Source of the DNA: Acinetobacter shaoyimingii | Lineage (GTDB): Bacteria > Pseudomonadota > Gammaproteobacteria > Pseudomonadales > Moraxellaceae | DNA: 64,000 nt | Direction of reading: 5' to 3' | Assembly: GCF_011578045.1 (NCBI RefSeq) | Contig: NZ_CP049801.1 | Location: 2,480,001-2,544,000, forward strand | Shown here: positions 1-10,557 of the stretch, one piece after another | Layout of the letters: every line of letters starts with the position of its first letter | Position numbering within the stretch: position 1 is the first letter of the stretch | The notes under the pieces: generated by a model | The model's input: only the letters and a program-made list of their open reading frames with translations | What the model was told of the DNA's origin: nothing | Databases searched by the model: none | Position numbers and translations under genes: made by a program

Positions 1-1
1 T

Positions 2-646
2 TCTATTGTCCAAAAACTAGGATTAGATGCAGGTAAAGGCCCATTCAATATTGAGTTGTTTGCAGGCTCACTCGATGATAATAACGCACATATGGTCTAC
101 GCGGGTGCAATGTCTGTTCTCAATCCATATATCGCAAAAGGTAAGCTTGTTGTACGCAGTAAGCAAACCACACTCACCAAAGTGGCAACTTTACGCTGGG
201 ACGGTGCACTAGCTCAAGCACGTATGGATAACTTACTCAGTGCTTTTTATAGTGGCAATAATCGTATACATGCTGTTTTGTCTCCAAACGATAATATCGC
301 AACAGGTCTTATATCCTCTCTAAAAGGAGCAGGTTATGGCACAGCGAAAAAACCAATGCCAATCGTACCTGGTCAAGATGCTCAAATTTCAAATGTCAAA
401 GCCATTGCTCGTGGAGAGCAGGCATCAACTGTTTTTAAAGACACGCGACTATTAGCAAAAGCAGTCGTTGATATGGTGGATGCAATTACTAAAAACAAAC
501 CCGTTCCTGTGAATAACACCAAATCGTATAACAATGGCAATAAATTTGTCGCAACTTATTTGGTTAAGCCAATCTTAGTGGATAAAACGAACTTTGATGC
601 TGTGCTCATCAAATCTGGTTATTACAAAGCCAAGCAAATCAAATAA
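2..646 (+). CDS. chvE: ChvE-type periplasmic monosaccharide-binding protein (5' partial)
   Basis: This is the C-terminal part of a periplasmic sugar-binding protein that delivers monosaccharides to the ABC importer encoded just downstream. The frame is open from base 2, so the start and signal peptide lie outside the window. Visible landmarks are the segment [10 protein letters not shown], the segment [11 protein letters not shown] and the PIVPGQDAQ strand, followed by [17 protein letters not shown] near the end. These match what I remember of Agrobacterium ChvE better than XylF. A short AGCGC/GCGCT hairpin (658-678) lies between this gene and the ATPase gene; such stems often lower expression of downstream transporter subunits, but that is inference. 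The family call is firm; the sugar (arabinose, galactose, xylose or other) cannot be read from the sequence. Confidence 0.88.
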   Translation, partial: SIVQKLGLDAGKGPFNIELFAGSLDDNNAHMVYAGAMSVLNPYIAKGKLVVRSKQTTLTKVATLRWDGALAQARMDNLLSAFYSGNNRIHAVLSPNDNIATGLISSLKGAGYGTAKKPMPIVPGQDAQISNVKAIARGEQASTVFKDTRLLAKAVVDMVDAITKNKPVPVNNTKSYNNGNKFVATYLVKPILVDKTNFDAVLIKSGYYKAKQIK

Positions 647-746
647 AAATATGTTTTAGCGCATCATGTTGAAGCGCTTAAACAAAATACAAGGCGATTA
701 TTATGGATTCATGCTGATTAGTATCGTGATCAGCAGAGGTTACTGT

Positions 747-2276
747 ATGGAAACTATATTAGAAATGCGTGGCATTAAAAAGTGTTTTGGACATGTTCAG
801 GCACTCAGTAATGTCGACATGGTTGTCAGAACAGGAGAAATTCATGCCATTTGTGGTGAAAATGGTGCTGGCAAATCTACATTAATGAAAGTTCTAAGTG
901 GCGTATACCCTTACGGTACTTTTGATGGTCAAATCATCTATCAAGGTGAAGAGCAGAAATTCTCAAGTATTCATGAAAGTGAACAAAAAGGAATTATTAT
1001 TATTCACCAAGAGCTCGCATTAGTCCCAATGCTCTCCATTACCGAGAATATATTCCTCGGCAATGAACAATCTAAAGCCGGCATTATTGATTGGAATAGC
1101 TCCTATAAAAAAACCAAAGAAGTTCTGACTAGAGTCGGTTTGACAGATTCTCCAGATTCTCTCATTACCGATCTTGGAATAGGCAAGCAGCAACTGGTTG
1201 AAATTGCCAAAGCCTTATCAAAAGAAGTCAAACTGTTGATTTTAGATGAGCCTACAGCCAGTTTAAATGACAATGATAGTGATCGTTTATTAACCCTACT
1301 CTTAGAGTTAAAAGCAAGAGGCGTCACTTCAATTATTATCTCTCACAAGCTCAATGAAATATCACGAATTGCCGATAGTATTACCATCATACGTGACGGT
1401 GCTTCTGTAGATCATCTCAATTGTCGAGAAGATGAGGTCAGTGAAGACCGCATTATCAAGGCTATGGTGGGTCGAGATATGGAAGACCGCTACCCAAAAC
1501 GCACCCCGAATATTGGTGAGGTTTTATTTGAAGTGAAAGACTGGCGTGTTAATCATGCCAATCATGCATCACGCGAAGTCATTAAAGGCATCAACATCAA
1601 AGCACGTAAAGGTGAAATTGTGGGTATTGCCGGATTGATGGGCTCAGGTCGTACTGAACTCGCAATGAGTATTTTCGGAAAAACTTACGGTAAAAATATT
1701 CGTGGCTCGGTTTCTATTCACGGCAAAGTGGTCGATGTTTCAACAGTACGTAAAGCGATTGATAATGGCATCGCCTATGTCACAGAAGATCGTAAAGGTT
1801 ATGGCCTATTACTCGAGGAAAGTATTAAAAAGAATACGTCTTTAGCCAATCTGGCAGGGATCTCAAAACATTTGGTCGTGAATGAATATCTAGAGACCAA
1901 AATTGCAAAAGAGTATCGAAATAAACTTCGTATCCGCAGTTCAGATGTAGAACAACATGCAGAGAATTTATCTGGGGGTAACCAACAAAAAGTCGTCATT
2001 AGCAAATGGCTGTTTACCGCACCTGATGTTTTGATTCTCGATGAGCCGACACGTGGCGTGGATGTCGGCGCAAAATATGAAATTTACACCATTATTGATC
2101 AAGTTGCCCAAGAAGGTAAATGCATTGTCATGATTTCTTCTGAAATGCCAGAGCTATTAGGCATGTGTGATCGAATTTATGTCATGAATGAAGGAAAAAT
2201 TGTCGGTGAGTTCCTAGCGAAAGATGCAAATCAGGAAGTCATTATGCGATCAATTATGAGAAATGGAGAGATCTAA
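747..2276 (+). CDS. mmsA: Multiple-monosaccharide ABC transporter, tandem ATP-binding protein (GguA/MmsA type)
   Basis: This protein is the cytoplasmic energy-coupling subunit of a sugar ABC importer with two fused nucleotide-binding domains. Domain 1 has Walker [10 protein letters not shown] at about residues 37-45 (Lys43) and Walker [12 protein letters not shown] near 165. Domain 2 has the degenerate Walker [10 protein letters not shown], the signature LSGGNQQKV near 407 and Walker [12 protein letters not shown] near 428. That asymmetric pair is typical of RbsA/XylG/GguA proteins. I chose ATG 747, preceded by an AGAGG-like site, which gives 509 aa, the usual family length; an upstream in-frame ATG at 666 would add 27 unconserved residues. 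The gene lies between chvE and the permease, and the permease start region overlaps its stop. Assignment to the ChvE-GguAB class rests on the neighbouring binding protein. Confidence 0.92.
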   Translation: METILEMRGIKKCFGHVQALSNVDMVVRTGEIHAICGENGAGKSTLMKVLSGVYPYGTFDGQIIYQGEEQKFSSIHESEQKGIIIIHQELALVPMLSITENIFLGNEQSKAGIIDWNSSYKKTKEVLTRVGLTDSPDSLITDLGIGKQQLVEIAKALSKEVKLLILDEPTASLNDNDSDRLLTLLLELKARGVTSIIISHKLNEISRIADSITIIRDGASVDHLNCREDEVSEDRIIKAMVGRDMEDRYPKRTPNIGEVLFEVKDWRVNHANHASREVIKGINIKARKGEIVGIAGLMGSGRTELAMSIFGKTYGKNIRGSVSIHGKVVDVSTVRKAIDNGIAYVTEDRKGYGLLLEESIKKNTSLANLAGISKHLVVNEYLETKIAKEYRNKLRIRSSDVEQHAENLSGGNQQKVVISKWLFTAPDVLILDEPTRGVDVGAKYEIYTIIDQVAQEGKCIVMISSEMPELLGMCDRIYVMNEGKIVGEFLAKDANQEVIMRSIMRNGEI

Positions 2277-3450
2277 AGTGAATAATACAACTAATATAAA
2301 TAATACAAATATTTTAGCTCATGGGCTCAAGGAATATGGTCTTTTATGTGCCTTAATTATTATTGTCACATTTTTCCAGTTCTCTACAAATAATATTTTG
2401 CTCGACCCACTTAACCTGACAAATTTGATCTTACAAAATAGTTATATTGTCATTATGGCATTAGGTATGCTCATGGTGATTATCAGTGGACACATTGATC
2501 TTTCTGTTGGTTCAGTCGTTGGTTTCACAGGGGCATTAGCTGCTACGCTCATGGTGACAAATGAAATGCCATTTATTCCAGCCATGTTCATCTGTTTATT
2601 TGTAGGAGCGCTCATTGGTGCTATTCAAGGTTATTGGATTGCCTATTGGAAAGTACCCTCATTTATTGTGACTTTGGCAGGAATGCTGGTATTCAGAGGT
2701 TTGACACTGATTGCGCTTGAGGGACAATCTGTTGGTCCTTTTGAAGATAGCTTTAATACGCTCAGTTCAGGTTTTATTCCTGAGTTTTTTGGCGAAGAGT
2801 TCCATATGACTTCACTCTTAGTTGGTGTTGTTGTCAGTATTGCTTTTTTCTTCCTCGAATTACGTCAACGTAAACTGGCAACATTACATGAAATCAGTAC
2901 GAGTTCGACACTGTTTTTTGTGTTAAAAAATTTAGCGCTGAGTGCTGTTATTATTGCTTTCTCTTATTTATTAGCATGTTATCGTGGCATGCCAAACGTT
3001 TTAATCATTATGGGTGTGCTCGTTGCACTTTATACTTTCATTATGAACAGAACGACGATTGGTCGTCGTATTTATGCGGTTGGTGGAAATGCAAAAGCAG
3101 CTAAACTTTCAGGTATTAACACTGAGCGAGTCGTGTTTTTGGCCTTTGTCAATATGGGTATTCTTGCTGCATTTGCAGGACTCATTTTTACAGCGCGATT
3201 AAATAGTGCTACACCCTCTGGTGGTTTCGGTTTTGAATTAGATGTGATCGCTGCCTGTTTCATTGGCGGTGCATCTGCAGCTGGTGGTGTGGGTAAAGTC
3301 TTTGCTGTTGTGATTGGTGCATTCATTATGGGTGTGATGAACAATGGTATGTCAATCATGGGAATTGGTGTAGATTATCAACAAGTCATTAAAGGTTTAG
3401 TCTTACTGGGTGCAGTACTGATTGACATCTATACTAAAAATAAAACCTAA
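2263..3450 (+). CDS. mmsB: Multiple-monosaccharide ABC transporter permease (GguB/MmsB type)
   Basis: This is the inner-membrane channel subunit of the sugar importer, of the BPD_transp_2 (RbsC/XylH/GguB) family. It is strongly hydrophobic with about ten membrane segments. It carries the family landmarks [20 protein letters not shown] near residues 74-93 and [15 protein letters not shown] in the C-terminal half, with the Gly-rich [11 protein letters not shown] loop near the end. Two starts are possible. ATG 2263 overlaps the end of mmsA by 14 bases, while GTG 2278 has GGAGAG seven bases upstream and would begin VNNTTNINN. The second has the better ribosome site, and I cannot decide between them. 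A strong terminator follows at 3550-3609, so this looks like the last gene of the transport operon. Confidence 0.9.
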   Translation: MERSKVNNTTNINNTNILAHGLKEYGLLCALIIIVTFFQFSTNNILLDPLNLTNLILQNSYIVIMALGMLMVIISGHIDLSVGSVVGFTGALAATLMVTNEMPFIPAMFICLFVGALIGAIQGYWIAYWKVPSFIVTLAGMLVFRGLTLIALEGQSVGPFEDSFNTLSSGFIPEFFGEEFHMTSLLVGVVVSIAFFFLELRQRKLATLHEISTSSTLFFVLKNLALSAVIIAFSYLLACYRGMPNVLIIMGVLVALYTFIMNRTTIGRRIYAVGGNAKAAKLSGINTERVVFLAFVNMGILAAFAGLIFTARLNSATPSGGFGFELDVIAACFIGGASAAGGVGKVFAVVIGAFIMGVMNNGMSIMGIGVDYQQVIKGLVLLGAVLIDIYTKNKT

Positions 3451-3549
3451 AGATGGTTGTCTGCATATGACTTTTATATAAAAAACGATAAAAGAAACGA
3501 TATAAGTAACAAGCAAATCACAAATACTCAAACCCAGTAATTGAGTATT

Positions 3550-3609
3550 AAAAAACCTGAACCACTCGAGTTAAAGTCAAATTTAACTTTGTAGGGGTTC
3601 AGGTTTTTT
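3550..3609 (+). terminator. Rho-independent terminator after mmsB
   Basis: Perfect 14-bp arms AAAAAACCTGAACC (3550-3563) and GGTTCAGGTTTTTT (3596-3609) end in a T tract. A second hairpin, GTTAAA/TTTAAC (3570-3575 and 3582-3587), sits in the loop. Confidence 0.85.
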
Positions 3610-3658
3610 TACATTAGAAGCCTGCCTTTTTTGCATAATAATCAGTGAACGACTTTCA

Positions 3659-3944
3659 TCAATCATGAAATGATATGAATTTAGTTTGATACGCGTAGGT
3701 ATGTTCAACCAAATAGTCAACGAGGTCAAAGTCAAACTGCTTCAGATATAACGATTCAATACTGTTGGCATTTGGGATAGGATGCCTTTTCGCTAGCTCA
3801 TCAGCATATTGAGTAAAATGCCATTTTTGTCTGATGTGCGTTTGATTGCGCTATAACTTCGCTAGAAATAGTAGATAGTAGATGAATCACGAAATATCCT
3901 GTTTGCAATATGTCGTGTAAATCATCCATCACCTTATAAAGCAT
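3659..3944 (-). pseudogene. Possible frameshifted remnant of a small gene, family unknown
   Basis: On the reverse strand, a frame starting at ATG 3944 reads about 40 codons (MLYKVMDDLHDILQTGYFVI and on) and then stops early. A second frame continues with KWHFTQYADELAKRHPIPN and ends ISFHD at a TGA at 3659. Removing one A from an AAAAA run, where the reverse-strand sequence reads CAGACAAAAATGGC, joins the two frames into one reading frame of about 94 residues. The composite looks protein-like, but I do not recognise the family. It could be a decayed gene, the end of a larger lost gene, or chance. Confidence 0.3.
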
Positions 3945-4134
3945 AAATCAGATTTGTTTGTTTTTGAGTGAGATGAGAATAATTGATTGTGGGGAGTATG
4001 AGTATTACCGTGGAATTTTGACTTTGGTCAGTCTGGAAGCAAAATGCGATTCCATCTTGCCACTTACAGAAAATCATCTGTTTTGTACTTCATTTCAGCA
4101 ACTAAAATTCAATAAACAACGGTCAAATACATAT

Positions 4135-4176
4135 AAAAAAACCATAAAGCCTGTATCACACATGACTTTATGGTTT
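4135..4176 (-). terminator. Terminator after the Gfo/Idh oxidoreductase gene
   Basis: Arms AAACCATAAAG (4139-4149) and CTTTATGGTTT (4166-4176) are perfect complements. The A run at 4135-4141 supplies the T tract for the leftward transcript of the gene ending at 4217. Confidence 0.75.
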
Positions 4177-4216
4177 CATATTTTAGAAGAAATGAACGCT
4201 TTCTCCGTTCAGTAGT

Positions 4217-5437
4217 TCAACCTTTTTTGTACGATGCAAGGACTTCTGCAGGACTGACCCAGACATTTCCGTTATGGTGAGATTTCAAGATAGACTCAAC
4301 AAACAATACGCCACTCACACCATCATGAATATCTGAATACATGGGTGCAACCTCTGGTTTTTCGCCTGTACGATGACTTTCAATCGCCACAGCAAACTCA
4401 GAATAGAGTTGTGCAAAACCTTCGATATAGCCTTCAGGATGACCTTTAGGCAACCATGTTGCTAAGTAGCTCGATTTTGATAAGCCGAAATCACCACGTG
4501 AAATAATTTGTGTCGGCTTATCGACAGAGGTATAGCGTAATTTATTCATTTCGTTATGGTTCCATTCGATACTTCCTTTCGAACCATAAATACGCACTCT
4601 CACTTCACAATCATTCCCTGGGGCAACTTGACTCACTAAAATCGTACCACGCGCACCATTTTCAAAACGTGTAAGTACCTGTACGTTATCATCTAAACGA
4701 CGATTTGGTACAATCGCTTCGACTTGCGCTAACACAGCATTAATTTTTTGACCGGTAATAAATTGTGCAAGATGCCATGCATGCGTGCCGATGTCTGCAC
4801 TACCACCACCTGGTCCTGATTTTGTTGGATCTGTACGCCAGTTGCCTTGTCCGCCATCTTGTTGCTCGATTGGATTGGTAAGCCAATCCATCATAAACTC
4901 TACATGCACAAGGCGAATATCACCCAATAAACCTTCTGCAACCATCGCTTTTGCTTGACGAACCATTGCATAGGCAGAGAATACATGCGGTACCATAAAG
5001 CATAGACCTGAATCTTTGGCGATTTTTTCAAGTGCTAATGCATCTTCAAGGCTTGTTGTCATTGGCTTATCACAAATGACGTGAATACCTGCCTCTAAGA
5101 AGGTTTTTGCAATATCAAAATGGGTAAAATTAGGTGTCGTAATTGCCACCGCTTCGATACCATCTTCACGTTGCGATTCGATTCGTGCCATTTCTTTATA
5201 ATCGGTATAACAACGCTCAGGATCAATAAACCATTCCGCACCAGCAGACTTTGCCACTTCAGCACGTGAAGACAATGCCCCTGCAACGATACGATAACGA
5301 TTATCCATACGTGCAGCCATCGCATGAACGGGTCCGATGAAACCACCACTTGCACCACCCACAATCCCTAAACGAATTGGGCGAGAATTTTTTTGCAAAT
5401 CCAATTTATTTAAACGGCTTTTATTTTCAGCTTCCAT
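4217..5437 (-). CDS. Gfo/Idh/MocA-family NAD(P)-dependent sugar oxidoreductase
   Basis: This is a cytoplasmic dehydrogenase of the glucose-fructose oxidoreductase/inositol dehydrogenase/MocA family. The N-terminal Rossmann fold shows a Gly-rich loop GIVGGASGGFIG at about residues 24-35. The family catalytic Lys-Pro motif appears as CDKPM near 121-125, and the second-domain motif GGGSADIGTHAWHLAQF carries the conserved Asp and His. At 406 aa it is slightly longer than the usual 340-390 because of a polar N-terminal tail. ATG 5437 has AGGAT about twelve bases upstream. It converges on the sugar ABC importer genes, so oxidation of an imported sugar, polyol or derivative is plausible, but the substrate is not readable from sequence. 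I give no gene symbol because inositol, scyllo-inositol and other sugar dehydrogenases share these motifs. Confidence 0.85.
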   Translation of the reverse strand: MEAENKSRLNKLDLQKNSRPIRLGIVGGASGGFIGPVHAMAARMDNRYRIVAGALSSRAEVAKSAGAEWFIDPERCYTDYKEMARIESQREDGIEAVAITTPNFTHFDIAKTFLEAGIHVICDKPMTTSLEDALALEKIAKDSGLCFMVPHVFSAYAMVRQAKAMVAEGLLGDIRLVHVEFMMDWLTNPIEQQDGGQGNWRTDPTKSGPGGGSADIGTHAWHLAQFITGQKINAVLAQVEAIVPNRRLDDNVQVLTRFENGARGTILVSQVAPGNDCEVRVRIYGSKGSIEWNHNEMNKLRYTSVDKPTQIISRGDFGLSKSSYLATWLPKGHPEGYIEGFAQLYSEFAVAIESHRTGEKPEVAPMYSDIHDGVSGVLFVESILKSHHNGNVWVSPAEVLASYKKG

Positions 5438-5663
5438 AATGAATTTCTATCCTGATTGTTCAACTAAGCAATAATTTTGTGTTGAGAAAGTCACTCATAC
5501 TTTTAGCAATTAACCTTAGCATTAAATTTTTCTCAGAAAACGAACTAATACGAAATTGAGTTTTTCAGTTTTTATAATTCTCAAAAATTGCCCAATGGAG
5601 TTCATTCAGCATTTTAATTCATGTTTAATTCATGTGGAATTAAAGCTTGCTTAGTCTACTTGC

Positions 5664-5936
5664 CTAATCCATTTGCTTAGCAAATTGACTTTTAAACACG
5701 AGAAAAGCAAGGAAAATGGGAACCAAAAAATTGATTAAAAAGAATGGGATTTCTTCCATAAAACCATAACCTAAACTTATGCCATGGTACATATTCCAAC
5801 TCACTATAACCAACCAAAGTGGAAGAAAAATCCACATCGCTAAACGAAAATTTGATTTATTTTTAATGTGTTTGAGCAACATAAAAATGATCATGAATAT
5901 AATCATTCCAACGATAATCGTGACGAGTGTTCGCAT
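5664..5936 (-). CDS. Small membrane protein of unknown function
   Basis: This 90-aa protein has three likely membrane segments. The first is near residues 3-22 (LVTIIVGMIIFMIIFMLL), the second near 32-50 (LAMWIFLPLWLVIVSW) and the third near 64-82 (FFLINFLVPIFLAFLVF), with the Lys-rich linker KHIKNKSN between the first two. I do not recognise a family. It stands alone between the Gfo/Idh gene and the tRNA-Ser island and reads leftward. The regular hydrophobic pattern supports it as a real gene, but I see no strong ribosome site. Confidence 0.55.
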   Translation of the reverse strand: MRTLVTIIVGMIIFMIIFMLLKHIKNKSNFRLAMWIFLPLWLVIVSWNMYHGISLGYGFMEEIPFFLINFLVPIFLAFLVFKSQFAKQMD

Positions 5937-6051
5937 GGTTATTGTCCTTATTATTGTCAGCTACTTTGATACAAAAATGATTCTATAAATGTACACTCAT
6001 CATTTTTATTCATTTGTATCTATGAGTAAAGCATTTCTACACACCATAAAA

Positions 6052-6077
6052 AGACCCCAATCTCTCGATTGGGGTCT
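6052..6077 (-). terminator. Strong hairpin terminator at the left border of the tRNA-Ser island
   Basis: An 11-bp perfect stem AGACCCCAATC (6052-6062) / GATTGGGGTCT (6067-6077) has a TCTC loop and an adjacent A run at 6048-6052, giving a T tract for leftward transcription. It lies five bases before the tRNA-Ser-like direct repeat, in the same position relative to the repeat as the hairpin beside the intact tRNA. It may be the original tRNA-Ser terminator left behind by an insertion. Confidence 0.75.
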
Positions 6078-6081
6078 TAGA

Positions 6082-6095
6082 ATTTGGCGGAAGCG
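6082..6095. repeat. Left direct repeat: duplicated 3' end of tRNA-Ser (att-like)
   Basis: The 14 bases ATTTGGCGGAAGCG are identical to 8147-8160, where they form the acceptor-stem 3' strand and CCA end of the tRNA-Ser gene. A second isolated copy of a tRNA 3' end about 2 kb away is the usual footprint of site-specific island integration. Confidence 0.7.
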
Positions 6096-6194
6096 CTTTT
6101 TACCATTCTGCACTATGATGAATAGGAAACTATCACCATCCCCCACCAATGAAAGCTATTTTAAAATATTAGGCATGAGTAGGTTTTTCGATAA

Positions 6195-7997
6195 TTATTT
6201 AATTCTTCCTGTTACTAAAGAATTAATAATCAGTCTAAGTACCATCCACCACCCATACACTGTGGCTATTGATGATGAGTGTTCATCATCAAGTAATCCA
6301 TGAGCAACTTGGTTTCTCAAATTGAATCCAAGAGACTCAGTAAATATACATTTTATTTCAAAAAGCAAATCCTCACCAAATACTTCATTTGCTTCAGGCA
6401 AAGTCACTAATGTACTTAACCCATTTTCATTTTCAATTCCTTCTGAATCAATATGTCTTGTATGTGCGCCAACTTTTAAAAGTTCAGTTCGTACAATATT
6501 CTCTAATTGAGGACATAGTAAATGAATTGCTGTACCAAATTCTTCTTCGAAGCCAAACCACAGCGCATTACCTGTTAACTCAGCTCTTCCATCTGGTACG
6601 AGTGGTGATTGCTCACAAATAGCAATTAGTAAATCTTTTGTAAATCGATGTTCTAAACATAGTTGTCGTAATGCAGGGAGGATACTTCCTTGCACTTTTA
6701 GTTGAACATCGGTAGTAAAATTCTGATACATTTTACTATGCAATAAAAGTTCATTTTCTGGATGATCTAAACTAACTTCATTATTAAGCGCTGGAATACG
6801 TGCAATGATTCTCCCATCTACGCTCATTTGAGATTTTCCAAAAATATTTTCAAAGACACTAGTTCTGATTAATTCTTTTGAAATAGTTTTTAAAGATTGG
6901 TAATTAGCACCACTAAAACCACAGAAATAGACTAAAGCCTGCTGAGGGCTTTGTTTACCTGCCACATGAGCAATAGATGATTCAACTAATGGTGAAATAT
7001 CATATTTTTCTGTTTCAAATGTAACCATTTCGTCAAGCGAAGCTTGTCCTGATAAATTTTTTTTTGTTTTTAATTTTTGGATTTTCTCTTCAACACCATA
7101 TTTAGCTCTATGTTTTACTGGAATTTTTCTATAAGCCTGAATTGCATTTTCATAAAAAGAATTAGCAACGAGGTTGCTATCATGACTCCTTAGATCTGCC
7201 TCTGATTCAAAAGTTTCAGCAATTTCAACTAAAGACCTAACCCAATCATCTTCCAAAGCACATTTCTTATATTTTTTTGCTGCTAAATCAAAATACCCCC
7301 TTGCAATGAGATAATCTGATTGTGATTTTAAATTACTTGCTCTAATAAACAGTGACTCTGCAATATCTTTTTCAAAATCCTTATCTATTTTGAAATTATC
7401 CATTAAATCCGCTATCCAAAAATTCATATATTTTAAATTTGAATATTCAGAAAGAAATGCTGAAAATAATTTTGCTTTAATAGTGTCTAAACGCTCATAA
7501 TCTTTGAGTTGTAGACTTAATTGTATTGCTCGTGACAAATAATTATTTACACCTTTATGCCATGACTTTTCATCAATTTCGCATAGAAGATATAAGTCTA
7601 TTACAATTCTTGCATGCTCTGGATTACGTCGTTTTTGAAGCAACCAAAGTAAATCAGCGAGCCTAGCTTTCAAAAATGGCTCAGTAACAACCGTAAGGAA
7701 GCTTTCAAAAGTTGCCAAATCATCAACAGTAAAATCATCTGGGATAGTTGATCTCTGACCTGTTTGAAAATTTTCTATATAAGCCTTGTAAGGTTCATTT
7801 ATGCTATTTACAAGCGACATGGATGTAACTTTGACTAATAACCCAAAAATTTGGGCACTGTCTGTTTTTTCACTTTCTTTTAATTCTTGTTCTTTTTGAC
7901 GCAAACTATTAGATATATCAAAATAAATATCATACATTTCATTTGAAGAAATATATTCCCATTCAGCTTCTAAAAACAACTGCGCCGCATTTTCCAT
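6195..7997 (-). CDS. DUF4209-like protein with C-terminal RNxxxHG (HEPN-like) motif; candidate defence RNase
   Basis: The start is ATG 7997, preceded by a near-perfect GGAGG site five bases away, giving 600 aa; an in-frame TTG at 8009 is less likely. The first two thirds are helical and TPR-like, with repeated aromatic/Lys/Asp helices such as LIARGYFDLAAKKYKKCALE. The C-terminal domain contains NLRNQVAHGLLDDE with Arg561, Asn562 and His566, the RNxxxHG signature I associate with DUF4209. It also fits the R-x4-6-H active site of HEPN ribonucleases. HEPN proteins act in toxin-antitoxin, abortive-infection and other anti-phage systems. A defence role here is inferred from motif, AT-rich composition and island context. 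No antitoxin or partner gene is adjacent. Function is otherwise unknown; confidence in a real gene is high, in RNase activity moderate. Confidence 0.8.
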   Translation of the reverse strand: MENAAQLFLEAEWEYISSNEMYDIYFDISNSLRQKEQELKESEKTDSAQIFGLLVKVTSMSLVNSINEPYKAYIENFQTGQRSTIPDDFTVDDLATFESFLTVVTEPFLKARLADLLWLLQKRRNPEHARIVIDLYLLCEIDEKSWHKGVNNYLSRAIQLSLQLKDYERLDTIKAKLFSAFLSEYSNLKYMNFWIADLMDNFKIDKDFEKDIAESLFIRASNLKSQSDYLIARGYFDLAAKKYKKCALEDDWVRSLVEIAETFESEADLRSHDSNLVANSFYENAIQAYRKIPVKHRAKYGVEEKIQKLKTKKNLSGQASLDEMVTFETEKYDISPLVESSIAHVAGKQSPQQALVYFCGFSGANYQSLKTISKELIRTSVFENIFGKSQMSVDGRIIARIPALNNEVSLDHPENELLLHSKMYQNFTTDVQLKVQGSILPALRQLCLEHRFTKDLLIAICEQSPLVPDGRAELTGNALWFGFEEEFGTAIHLLCPQLENIVRTELLKVGAHTRHIDSEGIENENGLSTLVTLPEANEVFGEDLLFEIKCIFTESLGFNLRNQVAHGLLDDEHSSSIATVYGWWMVLRLIINSLVTGRIK

Positions 7998-8116
7998 TTT
8001 CCCCTCCAAAATACTTAACTTGATATTGAGTGTAGTTTGTAAATTTTATTTTGAGAATTAAATTGAATATTATTGCTTATTATTTGCTTACGTTGCATAA
8101 ACCCCAAAAACAACAA

Positions 8117-8135
8117 AGCCCCGATATTCGGGGCT
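8117..8135 (-). terminator. Terminator downstream of tRNA-Ser
   Basis: The hairpin AGCCCCGA (8117-8124) TAT TCGGGGCT (8128-8135) has the A-rich stretch 8106-8117 beyond it, giving a U-rich end on the leftward tRNA transcript. Confidence 0.75.
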
Positions 8136-8149
8136 AAGTCGTTGATATT

Positions 8150-8239
8150 TGGCGGAAGCGGTGAGATTCGAACTCACGGAGGACTCACACCCTCGTCGGT
8201 TTTCAAGACCGGTGCATTAAACCGCTCTGCCACGCTTCC
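8150..8239 (-). tRNA. tRNA-Ser (anticodon TGA)
   Basis: On the reverse strand the gene begins GGAAGCGTGGCAGAGCGG and ends CGCTTCCGCCA. It has a seven-base acceptor stem (GGAAGCG/CGCTTCC), the anticodon loop CTTGAAA (anticodon TGA), a long serine-type variable arm and a T arm containing GTTCGAATC. CCA is encoded. The 3' end is duplicated at 6082-6095. The bottom pair of the anticodon stem reads C-A rather than C-G, a minor departure from the Escherichia coli gene as I remember it. Confidence 0.95.
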
Positions 8240-8336
8240 ATGTGCGCCATAATACGGAGCTTTTATAAATCTGACAAGTAAAAATTACAGTGAAAGCATT
8301 CAAGTGCATATACTTTCACCAAATTCTCATAAAAAA

Positions 8337-10385
<2,049 letters not shown>

Positions 10386-10482
10386 TTATTGGCTTTGCAA
10401 CTTGTTGCATACTACTTTAATGCTTTTTTAATTTTTATTTATGACCGAATTCAAAAAATTATTATACGCTAGAGTCAATATG

Positions 10483-10513
10483 AAAAAAGGGATGATTATT
10501 TCATCCCTTTTTT
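10483..10513. terminator. Terminator between dld and fadH
   Basis: Thirteen-base complementary arms AAAAAAGGGATGA (10483-10495) and TCATCCCTTTTTT (10501-10513) form a strong hairpin with runs of A and T on both sides. It ends leftward dld transcription before fadH. Confidence 0.8.
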
Positions 10514-10557
10514 AATGCTAATCTAGGATACAATTCAATAATAAAACTTGAACTCAA

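Larger units (their letters stand above)
3451..4216. other. Long spacer between mmsB and the Gfo/Idh oxidoreductase gene
   Basis: This 766-base stretch between two convergent genes holds the mmsB terminator, a small decayed reverse-strand reading frame (3659-3944) and a second terminator near 4135-4176. I see no intact gene. The forward frame at 3958-4215 has no ribosome site or recognisable sequence and I do not call it. Confidence 0.6.
6082..8160. mobile_element. Putative one-gene genomic island inserted at the tRNA-Ser 3' end
   Basis: The 2.07-kb interval is bounded by 14-bp direct repeats (6082-6095 and 8147-8160), the right one being the 3' end of an intact tRNA-Ser. Each repeat has a separate terminator hairpin just outside the tRNA end (6052-6077 and 8117-8135), as expected if the element brought its own tRNA tail and terminator. 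The only gene inside is the 600-aa RNxxxHG protein, which looks visibly AT-richer than neighbouring fadH. No integrase or transposase gene is present, so the element would have to be mobilised in trans or have lost its recombinase. Ancient tandem tRNA duplication followed by deletion is the main alternative. Confidence 0.55.

Noticed and set aside
3958..4215. 85-codon forward reading frame between mmsB and the Gfo/Idh gene
   Set aside because: No ribosome site, no recognisable family, and it runs through a terminator hairpin.
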